A stretch of DNA of 64,000 nt from Zygnema cylindricum (GCA_037447655.1 JBBHKE010001973.1:1145954-1209953); one strand, 5' to 3'. Positions 10,506 to 22,556 are shown, numbered from the stretch's first letter. Notes: generated from the letters alone by a model not told the origin. Made by a program: numbers and translations.

Positions 10506-13500
10506 TTAACCTTACCCTTGATTACGTAAGTAGTGGAGGAAATTCGGAGAATGAATGTATTATTGGTACTGGGGCATCCCACCATGTGTGCACGGATGCC
10601 ACCTTGTTCAATAATATGAGGAAACTTACGGTTCTAAAGTTTATTCCGGTGGAAAACGGCCATGTCATTTCGGTTTGTACGATTGGCACGGTTTGGCTTG
10701 ATCGCCTTTCATGGGATACTTATGGAATGGAGAAGTCAATAGAGTATTGTCTTCAAAAACTCTTTATATTCCATACGGTTTTGTTTATTTGTTAAGTGTT
10801 CCACAAATCCAACGGATTGGTGGAAGCTTACTTACGAGAGGTGATCAATCTATTCAAATTTGGAATGAGGAGGGGAATGCTATTGGAGAAGGGGTTGTAA
10901 CGGATGCGAATCATAGTTGGCTCTTTTGGAGGCGGCCGAAATCCAAATTTCTCACCGTTGGAATTTCACATCAAATTTCGGAGTTGAAAGGTGATCTTAC
11001 CTTATGGCATCACCGGATGTGTCACACATCCGAGGTAAGCTTGAAGAAGATGATTCGTCATTCTTCGGTGAGGGGTTTGGACCTCGCATCCGGTGAGAAG
11101 GTGAACGGATGCGGAGGATGTAGCAAAGGATGTCAAATTAAGAAATCCCATCCGAAAAAAGACATCAAGCATCGAGCTCTAAATCCTTTAGAGGTTTTTC
11201 ACATCGATCTTTGTGGGCATATTAAACCCGAGACAATTGGAGGTAATAAGTAACCTTTGGTGATTGATGATGACTTTTCTCGGAAGTCATGGGTGTATTT
11301 ATTGAAAAAGAAATCGGATGCATTTGAAAAATTTAAAAAGTGGCATGTAATGGCCGAAAGACAAATTGATAAGAAGCTTAAGTCCATAAGGTCGGACAAT
11401 GGAGGGGAGTTTGTTGTTTTAGAGCGGTATTGAAATGAGTGGGGGATAAGGCACCAATTCACAACGCCTTAATCTTCGAAGTTAAATGAAGTGGCCGAGA
11501 GGAAGAATCGTACCTTAGAAGAAATGGTCCTTGCGATGGTTTATAACTCTCGACGAGAGATGTTTTTGTGGGGAGATACAATTCTTACGGAAAATAACAT
11601 TTGTAACCAAAGACTCAATTCGGTTTCCGGAAGTAAAACACCAAAGGAGTTGTGGAGTGGTAGAAAGCCCACGGTTCATCATTAGAGAATTTGGGGATGT
11701 CATGCGACGGTTTATGTGGGAATCAATTAAGAGGAAAGGGAAATTTGAACCAAAGACTTGGCTTGGAATTTTTATTAGATATAGTGCAAAGGGAAATTTA
11801 TACCGGGTGTATGATTTGGCTCCTCACACTGTGGAGGAACTTGGAATGTGGATTTTCATGAGGATCTCAAATCTGCCATGAATTCCGTTGGGAAACTTAA
11901 AGAAAATTTGGATTTTTATAAGGAGAGTGAAATTGAGAATTTTCCGTACATCAGGGATTCGGAATCCGATGAGAAACCAAATGTAAAAACTCAAAAAAAG
12001 AATTTGAAGAAATCGATTGAAATTGAATTTCAAAGAAAGAGTAACGGATCTTTGGATTCCAGAGTGCCTTTGGACATTCGGAAATCTCAAAGCTCTAACT
12101 CTAGTTTTTAATCGAGTGAGATGGAAATTGAAATAGAATATGTGGAAGAGAAAGAGGAAAAGGAGGAGGAGCAAGTTCTTAGGAGGAGCTTTTGGAGTAC
12201 AAAGGGGAAGAAACCGGAGAAACTCACTTACAATCGAAAAGGGGAAAATGCATCAAATTTGCATTATTTTCTTTCCGATGCTTAGGAGACGGAGTTCATT
12301 TTATAGCAATAACTTACAAAAAATATGACCGGCATCCCTCAATCTTATGTCAAGGCTAGGAGGTCAGTCGATTGGGAGAGTAAGTGGAAACCGGCGTGGA
12401 AAAAATAATTTAAATTGGTGGTTGATAATTGAACTTTTGGGGAGGTGAAATTACCAGAGGGGAAAAGGCGATTGATGCAAAGTGGGTCTTTAAGACCAAA
12501 ATTGGGGTTTCAGCTGAAATTATTAAGTACAAGGCAAGGCTTGTTTGTAAGGGATTCCAACAATGTGAAGGAATAGATTTTAAGGAGAGTTATGCTCTCG
12601 TGGTGAAGTTCGACTCACTACGGGTTGTTATTGCACTAGCAGCGAAAGGGAAGAAGCACGTCTATCAAGTGAACGTGGAAATGGCGTTTTTAAATGGTGA
12701 GTAGGAGAAAGTGGTATATATAAAGGTACCGGAACGGGTGTCTTGCGTTTGCAAAAGTCGTTAAATGGTTTGAAACAGGCGTCGCGCACATGGTATTTGA
12801 GACATCATGAAGTATTGTTGAAATTTGGATTTTTAGGGACTACGACTGATTTTGGAGTTTAAGTGAAAGATGAAAGGGTTGACCAAATCATCTTTTTTGT
12901 ATATGTGGATGATTTCTTGATGGCATGCGACAAGTTGGAGCGCATTAATAAGTTGAAACGTTATCTTGGATTACATTTCAAATTAACGGATCTTGGAGAG
13001 GTATGTTATATTTTGGGAACTGAAGTGATACGCGATAAGGAGGGGAACATTATATTGAGGCAAGCTCAATGTTATAAGGAGATTTTGGAGAGATTTGGTA
13101 TGATTGACGTGAAATTGCTTTATACGCCGTTGGATGCAAATCTAGACATTCCCAAGTTTGAAGAAGAAGATTTTGGTTCACTTATGTACCTTAGCGTTAG
13201 TACTCGTCCAAATATTTCGGCCGCGATTTCCATCGTCAGGGGTTATTGTCACGAGGCAAAAAAGGCACATTGGGAGGGTGTACGACCTACCTTTTGATAT
13301 TTGGTTGGTACGGTTGATCTTGGACTTTTGTTTACTTCAAACAAAAATTCTTTGGATTGTGTTGGTTATTGTAACACGGATTGGGGCGGCGATTTTAATT
13401 CAAGTTAATCCAAGTTAGAGTACGCCTTTATTTTTGGAGGAGACGCGATTTCATGGAGTTTTAGGTTACAACCTACGGTTGCGTTGAGTTCTACAAAATC

Positions 13501-13646
13501 AGAGTATATGGTTACGTGTCACGCATCGAAGGTTTCTATTTGGATTAAGGAGATGTTAAGTGAGTTAGGTGTTCCTATTGGTTGTATAAAGATTTATTCT
13601 GACAACATAAGTTCGATGGCGTTGGCAGAAAATCCAGTGTTTCACA
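10506..13646 (+). pseudogene. Copia-2 pol (PR, integrase, RT, RNase H part)
   Basis: The protease site is IIGTGASHHVC (about 10557-10590); the catalytic Asp of DTGA is replaced by Gly. The integrase zinc region runs WHHRMCHTSEVS...CGGCSKGC (about 11005-11140), with HIDLCG, SDNGGEF and EVAERKNRTL carrying the D, D and E. A charged linker (11850-12230) separates integrase from RT. RT shows DAKWVFKTK (12475), FLNGE (12690) and YVDDFL (12901). RNase H is cut after ALAENPVFH by Copia-3. Several stops and frameshifts are present. Confidence 0.87.
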
Positions 13647-14653
13647 TGCAATTATGTGTCCTATATTCGATTACAAAATTGAGGAAGCCTCTAAGTAGTT
13701 TTTAACTAACCCACTTTCAACTACAAAAACTCTTACCCAAGCAGACAAATTGACAATGTGACAACACCAATGTGAAGCCTAAACTCCTCTAAGTTTGTAG
13801 CAAAAGAAATCACTGAAAACAACCAACCAACCGATAAGTTATGAGGTGGCAAAGATGACGATTTATACAAACTCACATAACGAGAGGTGACTGTCTACCA
13901 AAATTTGCTAAATCCTAATCCCTTCTCACAACCCCTATCTACTGCACTATGATCCAATCAAATGAGTGTACAGTACACAAAGGTACTACAGCCAATGTCT
14001 TTTCTATACGGCCTGTGTACGACAAGGCCATTGAGTGGACGCGTGTCTATATGTTACTCGTTTTTATGTTTCTTGGAATTGTCGCAACCAAATGTTATCC
14101 CTCCAAGTGGCGCTAGCTCATACCAGGTCAAAAAACCACCAAAGTGACCATATAAGATCTCTGCCGCGACGTGTGCCGTTCGATCAAATCCTACAATATT
14201 TTTAAGCCGTCGAAACAAATGTCCGATTCATTTGTTTCGTGCGAGATCTTCGCACTATATGTTTTTTATTTCTATGTCCATTCATTTGTAATTTCCGTTA
14301 ATGTGATTAATGATTATAATATGGTTTAAGTAATTATCACACCCTATGTATTTTAACAAACTCCTACGACAAACGGGTTAGAGCTACCGGCTACGCCTCG
14401 CTCTGCCGGTCCGAGGTTCGAGTCTTGCCGGACTCAACCTTTTGTTGAGAGTGACTTATATCACTTTTTATTCCTGACTATGGAGTTGAGGCAACCATGG
14501 CTCCACTACTCTCTCTCTCTCTCCTTCAAAGACTACAATAAGTATGGGGGATAGAGGAAAGAGGTGGAGGCAAGCTGCCTGCACTTTTCTTTTCTTTTCC
14601 TACCAAGCTCTTAAGACCTAGAAAATACTCTATAAATCTAGTGATTTTTAACA
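13647..14653 (-). repeat. 3' LTR of Copia-3 (family A)
   Basis: On the minus strand it starts TGTTAAAAATCACTAG and ends ATAATTGCA. It pairs with 29228-30194, sharing GATAAGTTATGAGGTGGC and GACAAGGCCATTGAGTGGAC. The polypurine-rich start of the element side is just to its right. Confidence 0.88.
14361..14440 (+). other. tRNA-like block, antisense to Copia-3 LTR
   Basis: Contains GGGTTAGAGC, the paired arms AGAGC/GCTCT, ACCGGC/GCCGGT, and a box B-like GGTTCGAGTC at 14415-14424. It could be a pol III promoter relic or an ancient tRNA-derived insert in the LTR. Confidence 0.45.
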
Positions 14654-14689
14654 CTCCGTTTATTTTCTAGTCTTATTTTACATTTTCTT

Positions 14690-17359
14690 TCAATCCACAT
14701 TTTTCCTTACAATATTTTAACTTGGGAGAGGGGATAGGCTTGGTCATCATGTCAGCCACCATTTCTTCAATCAGACCTATACACAAGATTCACAATTTTA
14801 TTTTTAAACTTTTCTCTCACGAAGCTCAATCTTATGTCCATATGCTTAGTTTTGAAATGATGATTTGGATTGGCTGCAATTGTAATGGTAGCCTAATTAT
14901 CACAAAAAACTTCATGCACTCCCTTGTTTATATAACCCAATTCTTGCAACAAGGACTTGACCCACATCCACATTTTCACAACATTTCAAGGGGCCATATA
15001 CTCAGCCTCCATGGTATACTAGGCAACCACCTTTTGTTGCTTATTGCTCCTATAGCAAGCACCTTCCCCCACATACAACACATACCCAAAAGTGCATCTT
15101 CTCATAGGTGCATCCCCATAACTGGCATCATTCCAAGTAGTAATATCAGTGTGCTCCCCTCCCAAATGCAACCATAACTCTTTGGTTCCTACCAGATATC
15201 TCATGAATCACTTGGCTGCCTCCCCATCTTTTTTCTAAGGATCATTAAGACTCCTACTGCGTACTCCAACTGTTGCAGCTATGTGCAGCCTGGTATAGTT
15301 CATAAAGTATATTTTACTTCCTTCAACCTGCGTTTAAGGGATAGACTTCATAAAATCTCTCTCTTCTAGACTAATTTGATCATCTAAGATTATCACACCT
15401 CCTTTTACACTTCCATCAATTATTTTCTTCAACTCCGTAGAAGTGGTACAACTGTTTGCCTTTTCCATCTCGAATTTCTCAATTATATTATCTATTGTTT
15501 CTTTCTGAGTAAATGAATTGATCCTTTTCCCCCTATCTCTTTCCATTTGGATTCCCAAAAAGTATCTTGCCTCCCCTAAATCCTTTATGCAAATGTGCTT
15601 CTTAGATTTTTCTTTAACTTATTGATCTTTTCCATGGACTTACTTAATACGAGCAGATCATCCATATTAAATGTAACAAAAATCACACCATTGTCATCTT
15701 CAAAAATATAGATAAAATAGTCAGAGCTAATCTGGATATATCCCAGACCGATGAGAAACTCATCTAGTTTCTTATTCCACTGATTGGGAGCCTACTTCAG
15801 TCCATATAAGGACTCTATAAGCCTATAGACTTTCCTATCTAATCCTTCCTCCACGAACCCCTCTGGTTGTCTTATGAAAATTTCTTCCTCTAACTCACCA
15901 TTGAAAAAGGTGGTCTTAATAACCATCTGGTGTATTTCCATGTCTTTGCCTGCCACTAGATTGAGGAGAATCCTTACTGATGGGAACTCAACAACTGGAG
16001 CAAAAGTCTTTTGATAGTCAATCCCCTCTTTTTGGGTGTTCCCCTTCGCTACCAACCAGGCATTATATCTTTCAATGGTATTATCTAGGTTCATTTTAAG
16101 TTTAAACACCTATTTATAGCCAATCGATTTTTTGTCTAGAGGACAGTGCGCTAGTTCCCGAGTATTTGCTTCCATGATGGAGGCCATCTCATCATTTATG
16201 GCTCTAATCCAGATGTCTTTCTCCGGAATGTTCACTGCCTCCGAGTATGACTAAGACTCATCGTGGTGAGATAGCTTAGCTACATTATGAGCGACGTGTT
16301 TTTCTAGTATCCTTTTGCTGCTCTTTCTCCCTCGCTCCAACTTCGAAGCTGGAATAGTTGGAAGTCTTGGATTTTTCCTTACTATCTATCGGCTCCCCTA
16401 TCAATGGAAGCCGGTTCTGGGTCCTCCTCTTCTGTCTCCTCAATTTCCATAGTAATAAGCGAGGTTTGTGGTAGATCCCCTGTGTCGCGGATCTCCCCTA
16501 AATCTGCAATCACTGTTTCATTCATGCACTTTTCGGGAAAAATGAGTTCTCCACACTTTCGGACTCAAAACTGACTCTTATCATTTTGGAATATTTGAAG
16601 GGATCAAATGACTTTTATTCAGTTATGACAACTAGGTGTTTGACTTGAATGCTATCATTTTTTGCTAAGTTATAGACTGTATATCCCTTTACATCCTCAT
16701 CATATCCTACAAATTATCCAGGTTATCCCTTACCATCTAGTTTCTAGTTTTTCGTATCTATATCAAGAATGTAAAATTGGCTATTGAATACTTTAAGGTG
16801 AGAGACATTTGGTTTCCTTCCAACCCATCTCTCATGAGGTGTCATTCCTTTTAAAGCTGAGGTAAGGACTCTAATCTTAATGTAGTTGGCACAGTTCATG
16901 GCTTCTGCCCATAGTCTCTTTCCTATTTTCTTGTTAGCCAACATACTGCATACAACATCTCCTAGTGTTCGGTTCAACCTCTCGCTTACCCCATTTTGTT
17001 AAGGGTTATATTGTACAATTTTGTGGTGCTGAACTCCCTCAACTCTCAAGTATTCCTCAAACTGGTTATTGGTGTATTCTCCCCCATTATCACTCCATAT
17101 TCTCTTAATGGGAGTTCCATTCAACTTCTCACTCCAAGATTTTTATTATTTCAAGTAAGTTGGTGTTTTAGAATGTTTTTAGGAAGAAGACTCTGGAGTA
17201 TCTATACTAGTCATATGTATTGTTAACATAAACTTCTTCCCCCCAACCGAAGGTACTTTTGCAGGTCCCCAGATATCTGTGTGGACCAGATCTAGAACTT
17301 TCTCACCCTTATATATGGTGGCTTTGGGTAAAGGAAGTCTGTGAGACTTACCTTGAGCA
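14690..17359 (-). pseudogene. Copia-3 pol, 3' part (integrase C-term, RT, RNase H)
   Basis: Reading leftward: GAG-pre-integrase/integrase start (AQGKSHRLPLPKA...VLDLVHTDIWGP, 17385-17179); NRTLGDVVCSMLANKKIG (16977-16744); RT with NTIERYNAWLVAKGNTQKEG and FFNGELEEEIF (16109-15792); and RNase H/C-terminal parts (YLVGTKELWLHLGGEHTDI, 15204-15019). It is closely related to Copia-1 over the same region. Stops and frameshifts are spread through it, so it is not functional. Confidence 0.86.
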
Positions 17360-18447
17360 TGTCGTTCATAGCCATTTTTAGCCATGAATTTACCCTCGTA
17401 AGCACCACAGACTACTCCAAAAATAGCCTACTTTGAATCCACTCAAAATTATTGTAAATTACCAGAACTATCTCAAACTACATAAACATATACTCCTTAG
17501 GTCATTTAATATCTTCACAAATTTTCATATGAAAATAACAAACACACGTATCACACCACTCAGTCAAAGTTTCAGAAAAATTGTCTCCCAAAACTTTGAT
17601 TAATCTGACCAACTTCACAATGAAACCCCTAGCAAACCAGAAAAAAAATAGGTGTGCAAATTTGAGAAAATATTAGCATTATAAATAAGAACACACATGC
17701 AAAGTTCCCAAGTCCAAAAATGACTAAGTCCTACAAATATACACTAGAGCTTACTACTGACTATATGGAGGCATGCCTGCCATATGTAACCTATCAAATA
17801 CCTATATTAACGTGAGTGTACCCAATGCTTCGTGATATGTCAAAAACAAAAGATATACACTAATAATTAATACAGAGAGGACAAAACATTGTTGTAAACA
17901 TTTACAAACCTTATGAAATTCATCTAATCAATCAAAACAGTCCAAAATAAATATCATGTGATAGACGCGATTTCACGTCCCTCACCAAAATGACCAAACT
18001 GACGTGCCGCCGTCCGTAGCTTCTTATTCGGCATTATTGAAGTTGTGACATGTGGTCACACAATGCCTTTGACGAACTAGCGTCACCTCATCCAAATTAG
18101 TCCGTACCGGCGGCGTTTTTTTTCACTAAATGTTGCTCACGCCACTTTCAGTTCGAAATCCTCTCGTCATCATTTTGATTTGTACTTGTAGTGTACATTA
18201 TCAAAATATTCCAAATCGGATCGCTTCGCGATCCGCCGTACATTTACATATTCTTTACCTTTCCTTACGTTTTGGTTGCGCCACTCAAATAATTCCGTAC
18301 ATCGTAAACCAATTAGTACCATTACTCCTCCAGATCGCAAATCCATACAAACCTCCACAGTAAATAAAGATAGCGTACGCATTAAAAATCTCGTAAGTTA
18401 CTCACGAAACATTGTGTTCGCACGAAACTCACTATTAAGAAACAACA
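17360..18447 (-). repeat. 3' LTR of Copia-4 (family B)
   Basis: The minus strand starts TGTTGTTTCTTAATAG and ends GAACGACA. It pairs with 20122-21310 through CACTAAATGTTGCTCACGCC, TCGGATCGCTTCGCGAT and others. The polypurine tract TTTTTGGGGGAG (minus) is at 18448-18459. Confidence 0.88.
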
Positions 18448-19748
18448 CTCCCCCAAAAATTTAGTTTCGTGCATGCGCAAATAAAATAAGAGCAGAGTAG
18501 CTGTTATGATTGCGATGTTGGATTAGAGCTGCATAGCAACATAGCAACATAGCTGCATAGCAACACAGCATGAAAACGTAGCAAGATGTGTCCAAAGTCT
18601 CCACAACTTCCTCTGCGCCAAGACTGCTCCAGCTTCCTACTGCCATTTCTTCCAAAATGCGTCCTCTCTAAAAATCATTGTTATTGCTTCCTCTTTCTGA
18701 GTCTTCAAAAATGAAACTTTCATTTCAACTAATTTCAAAAATCAAAATGCAAAATTCAAATTCTACATATATTACTGATTTTTAATGGTAGGCACCTCCG
18801 TAAATTACTTTTCACGTCGTCTTCTCTTGACCACTTTTGGAACATGTTTTCTTCTATGGTTAATCCTTTGAATTCTACTTCTTTTCTTCGTTTCCTTTTT
18901 GAATTTTGGTATCTTCTCAATTTTCACAATTTTATTTTCTTTTCCCATATTATAAGTTTATTTGCTTACTCCAATTTTTTGAACACTTTTCCTCTCTCCT
19001 TCTTCTTCCGTATTATAAATTTTTTCACTTACTCCACTTTTTTGAACACTTTTCTCTCTCTCCTTCTCGAAGTGTATTAATCTCCTCATGCCAATTATTT
19101 GTAGTTTCAACTACCAAATCCCTTTCACTTCCTCCTAATATTCTTTCTTCAATAACCTCTTCCTCTTTCTCATCTTCATCACTCACCAATCTATTGTTTG
19201 AAAAAGTGAGTAATACAAGCTCTTATCGTGTCACCTCTTTTTCCACTCCATTTCTGATGACAACAAATTTTTCTTTTCCTTCCTCATGTTCCATATCTCG
19301 AAGAGCAACAATTGGCAAGAATACAAATTCTTCGACGGGAAGTGTAACCCTTCGTTAAGGGGGTCGAACTCGATAGTCATTCCATCCATTCCTGAAAATT
19401 CCTACGAGGCATGCACTTTTATATAGCGGACATACCCTGAAAGTATGTCATACATCAATATAGTAAAAACTATTTTCTACCTTAGAACTTTTCTTATTTC
19501 TTTGAAACTGTGATCTTCAAACTTTGAAAATTTCCCCTATTCTTTAAAGCCTCGTTATTAGCCTCTTCCTCTAAATCACACCTGATTGCTAAAGGTAAGT
19601 TCTAATCCTTGTTGTCTACTTGTCTTAATCTATCTAAAGCACACCTATATTCCTTAGGTAATCCTTTCATTAACAGGAAAGCCTTTTGAGCATTTGTAAA
19701 ATTTCCTCCGGCAATATCCTTTTCCACAAACAATATTTGTATCCCAAT
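18448..19748 (-). pseudogene. Copia-4 internal remnant (gag 3' part and filler)
   Basis: From about 19745 to 18850 (minus), fragments such as GGNFTNAQKAFLLMKGLPKEYRCALDR and acidic stretches resemble a copia gag, with many stops. From 18660 to 18460 lies unrelated sequence with repeated GCATAGCAACATAGCAACATAG units. I find no pol domain. Confidence 0.6.
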
Positions 19749-20117
19749 TCAGTAATTCAGCATACTACCTCTATCATTCTTATACTCAACTATTTTTGTA
19801 ACATAACTCATCCATAGATACACAGAAGTCTTTTGATATACACGTTCTAAGCACTTCCATAATTCAGCTGCACTTTCCAGACCAAGGTAAGTCATTACAA
19901 GTTTCTCATTCAAGGATATCTTTATAATCAGCAAACACTCATCGTTCTTCTCCTCCCATCTAACCGATGATTGAGCACATGTCCCATCCACCACATCCAT
20001 TAGCTTCCGCGACTTGAAGTAGCTCTCCATAATACTCCTCCAATAGTAATATTTAGATCCATCAAATATGGGTAAGGTTGATTCATCCAATATGGGTAGC
20101 CATAGGCGTGGGCCCAT
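19749..20117 (-). CDS. Copia-4 gag N-terminal ORF (122 codons)
   Basis: The ORF starts at the ATG inside the PBS (20115-20117) and reads MGPRLWLPILDESTLPIFDG, then SKYYYWRSIMESYF and LVMTYLGLESAAELWKCL. This is the copia gag pattern (F-x-G-x-x-Y-x-x-W-x-x-x-M-E-x-x-F). Gag forms the virus-like particle that packages element RNA. The ORF stops early relative to other copia gags. The upstream LTR sequence is open in the same frame. Probably a relic, although this part is unusually clean. Confidence 0.72.
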   Translation of the reverse strand: MGPRLWLPILDESTLPIFDGSKYYYWRSIMESYFKSRKLMDVVDGTCAQSSVRWEEKNDECLLIIKISLNEKLVMTYLGLESAAELWKCLERVYQKTSVYLWMSYVTKIVEYKNDRGSMLNY

Positions 20118-20120
20118 AAC
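20108..20120 (-). other. PBS of Copia-4, half-tRNA(iMet) type, holding the gag ATG
   Basis: The minus strand reads GTTATGGGCCCAC, identical over 13 bases to the reverse complement of the plant iMet anticodon arm. It begins one base after the LTR end, and its ATG is the gag start. Confidence 0.85.
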
Positions 20121-20121
20121 A

Positions 20122-21310
20122 TGTTGTTCAGAGCCATTTCCGGCAATGAATATATCCTCGGAAGCACCACACCTACCACAAAAACAGCCTACTTTGAATC
20201 CACTCAGAATTCTTGAGAATTACCAAAACGATCTGAAACTACATAAAAATATACTCCTTAGGACACTTAGTATCCCCACAAATTTTTATATGAAAATAAC
20301 AAACAAAATTATCACACCACTCAGTCAAATTGCAGAAAAACAGTTTGCCAGGACTTTGATTAATCTGACCAACTTCACAATGAAGCCCCAAGAAATCCAG
20401 AAACACAATAGGTCTACAAATTTTCCAAAATATTTCCAATATAAATAAGAACACCCATGCAAAATTAATGATATTTTTGCCAATACGACTAAGAGCAATC
20501 CTCAGATGAAATTAGCAAAAAAAGAAGCAAAACAGTTTTTGTCCCGAAAGTTCCCAAGTCCAAAAATGACTAAGTCCTACAAATATACACTAGAGCTTAC
20601 TACTGACTGTACGGAGGCATACCAGCCGAATGTAACCTATCAGCTAACTCTATTAATTTGAGTATATCCAATACTTCGTGATATGTCATAAACAAAAGAT
20701 CTACACTAATAATTTATACATAGAGGACAAAACATTGTTGTAAATATTAACAAACCTCACTAAATTCATCTAATCAATCGAAACCGTCCAAAAAAAATAT
20801 CATGTGATGGACGCCATTTCGCGTCCCTCACCAAAATGACCAAACTGACGGCGCCGCTGTGCCTAGTTCTTATTCAGCATTCTTGATGTCGTGACATGTG
20901 GTCACACAATGCACTTGACGAACTAACGTCACCTCATCCAAATTAGTCTGTACTAGCGACGTTTTTTTCACTAAATGTCGCTCACGCCACTTTCAGTTCG
21001 AAATCTTCTCGTCATCGTTTTGATTCGTACCTACAGTGTACCTTTTCAAAATATTCCAAATCGGATCGCTTCGCGATTTGCCGTACATTTACATATTCTA
21101 CACCTTTCCTTAGGTTTTGGTTGCGCCACTCAAATAATTTGGTACATCCCAAAACAATTAGTACCATTACACCCCCAGATCGCTAGTCCATACGAACCAC
21201 CACAGTAAACAAAGATAGCATACGCATTAAAAATCTCGTCAGGTACTCACAAAACATTGTGTACGCACGAAATGTCTTGTATGCACGAAACTCACTTTTC
21301 AAAAACAACA
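20122..21310 (-). repeat. 5' LTR of Copia-4 (family B)
   Basis: The minus strand starts TGTTGTTTTTGAAAAG and ends CTGAACAACA. It pairs with the 3' LTR and is about 100 bp longer. Confidence 0.88.
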
Positions 21311-21568
21311 GAGCACAACCACTACAATCATCCACAATTTCATTATCCCCAAACTAAATGCCTTATACTACACCAAGCTTCTTCATTTCCCTCAGCCTAT
21401 CAAAATGCACATGCCCAAACCGCTTATGCGAAATCATCAATTGTGGAGCACCAAGTTAGTAATCATTTTTCTTTTCATTACTCACGTTAAGCCTAAACAT
21501 TCCTTAGCTACCCTTATTTGCCGTGAAGTAGACATCATCCCTTTACTTAGCTGTAAAGACTCCCTTTC
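21311..21568 (-). pseudogene. Copia-3 GAG-pre-integrase fragment between Copia-4 and Copia-5
   Basis: The minus strand matches Copia-1 1545-1800: the tract before and after WHMRLGH-like sequence, ending ...DDC-x2-C. It joins 27844+ on one side and 17359 on the other once the insertions are removed. Confidence 0.8.
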
Positions 21569-22541
21569 TGTTGAAATTGAAAAGCTTTAATTTTCAGTAA
21601 GTTAGTGTGACAACAAAAAACACAACGTAAAGGAAACGCGTCGTCACTTAAAGAACAAAACATGTGTTTTTTGGAATAGCATCGACATCCACATATGTGC
21701 ATGACACATTAGATTGGAAAAATCAGCTGCGACGCAGATGGGACAAAGCAGCTGCTACGGGACAAAGCAGCTAGGACGCAGACGGGAAAGAGTAGTTGTG
21801 ACGTGACAAGGCAGCTGCGGTTATTTTTGGATATGATTCGGTACAGGAACATGCAGTTGTAACAAAGCTGCGATGACATTGAACATGATTTGGAACGGGA
21901 CATTGTTGTTGTGGTCGATATGAATCAAGTCAATGGACAAGATTCTTGACAGAATCACAAATGATTTTTTGGTAGGTGTTTCGTAACATCTGGATGGACG
22001 TATCCGGACAATAGAAACCAAGCTGGCGGCAGGTAATTGTACAATCTCTTACTCTTAATCTCTCAATAATATTGAGTGTACATTCGTAGAATCAGCTTTA
22101 GCGTGATTAGGAGATCTTAGATCTTAGTGGTAGTTTGGTTCTTGGACATATCTCTTTTGAACACTTGTATCATAGATACTGAACTAAGTAAGAGGAAAAC
22201 TAGGAGTAGAAACTCATTACGAGTATAAGACATAGGACTTAGAACATTTTGTGTATCTAAACTTCTAGACCGTGTAATGTGCAGACTGTTTTTGGGAAAC
22301 TTCTGAGTTGCATATCTTGGTGTATGTTGGATCAATTGGGCTGAAACTTTGGGAGTTGTCAATCTTTGTGATATTCTATACTGTGGTATAGATTGAAGTT
22401 GGTTTGATTGTTGTATCAGATTTGGTGAGATGTAGAAAACAGTTGCTTGATAGGATTCTTGGTTAGCTTTTCTTAGTGAATTATGTCTACTTCTACTACT
22501 AGTGCGGCTCCTCCACCTGCACTAGTTGTTGTAGAACAACA
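21569..22541 (+). repeat. 5' LTR of Copia-5 (family B), with gag leader ORF
   Basis: It pairs with 26870-27843. Imperfect repeats of GGGACAAAGCAGCT lie at about 21738-21815. An ATG at 22483 opens MSTSTTSAAPPPALVVVEQQ and reads through the LTR end in frame with the ATG in the PBS. Confidence 0.88.
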
Positions 22542-22542
22542 A

Positions 22543-22556
22543 GTTATGGGAATATC
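22543..22556 (+). other. PBS of Copia-5, degenerate half-tRNA(iMet) type
   Basis: GTTATGGG directly after the LTR matches the first 8 bases of the iMet anticodon-arm PBS seen in Copia-1, -3 and -4; the remainder has diverged. Confidence 0.5.

Larger units (their letters stand above)
17360..21310 (-). mobile_element. Copia-4, gag-only (non-autonomous) copia with two LTRs
   Basis: Family B LTRs at 17360-18447 (3') and 20122-21310 (5') flank only 1.67 kb of internal sequence. A perfect 5-bp duplication GAGCA lies at 17355-17359 and 21311-21315. The internal part has a PBS, a gag start and gag-like sequence, and no recognisable protease, integrase, RT or RNase H. It sits inside the GAG-pre-integrase domain of Copia-3. 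Confidence 0.88.

Noticed and set aside
14361-14440. Functional tRNA gene
   Set aside because: Box B-like and hairpins are present, but no complete cloverleaf with a 7-bp acceptor stem could be drawn, and it repeats within LTRs.
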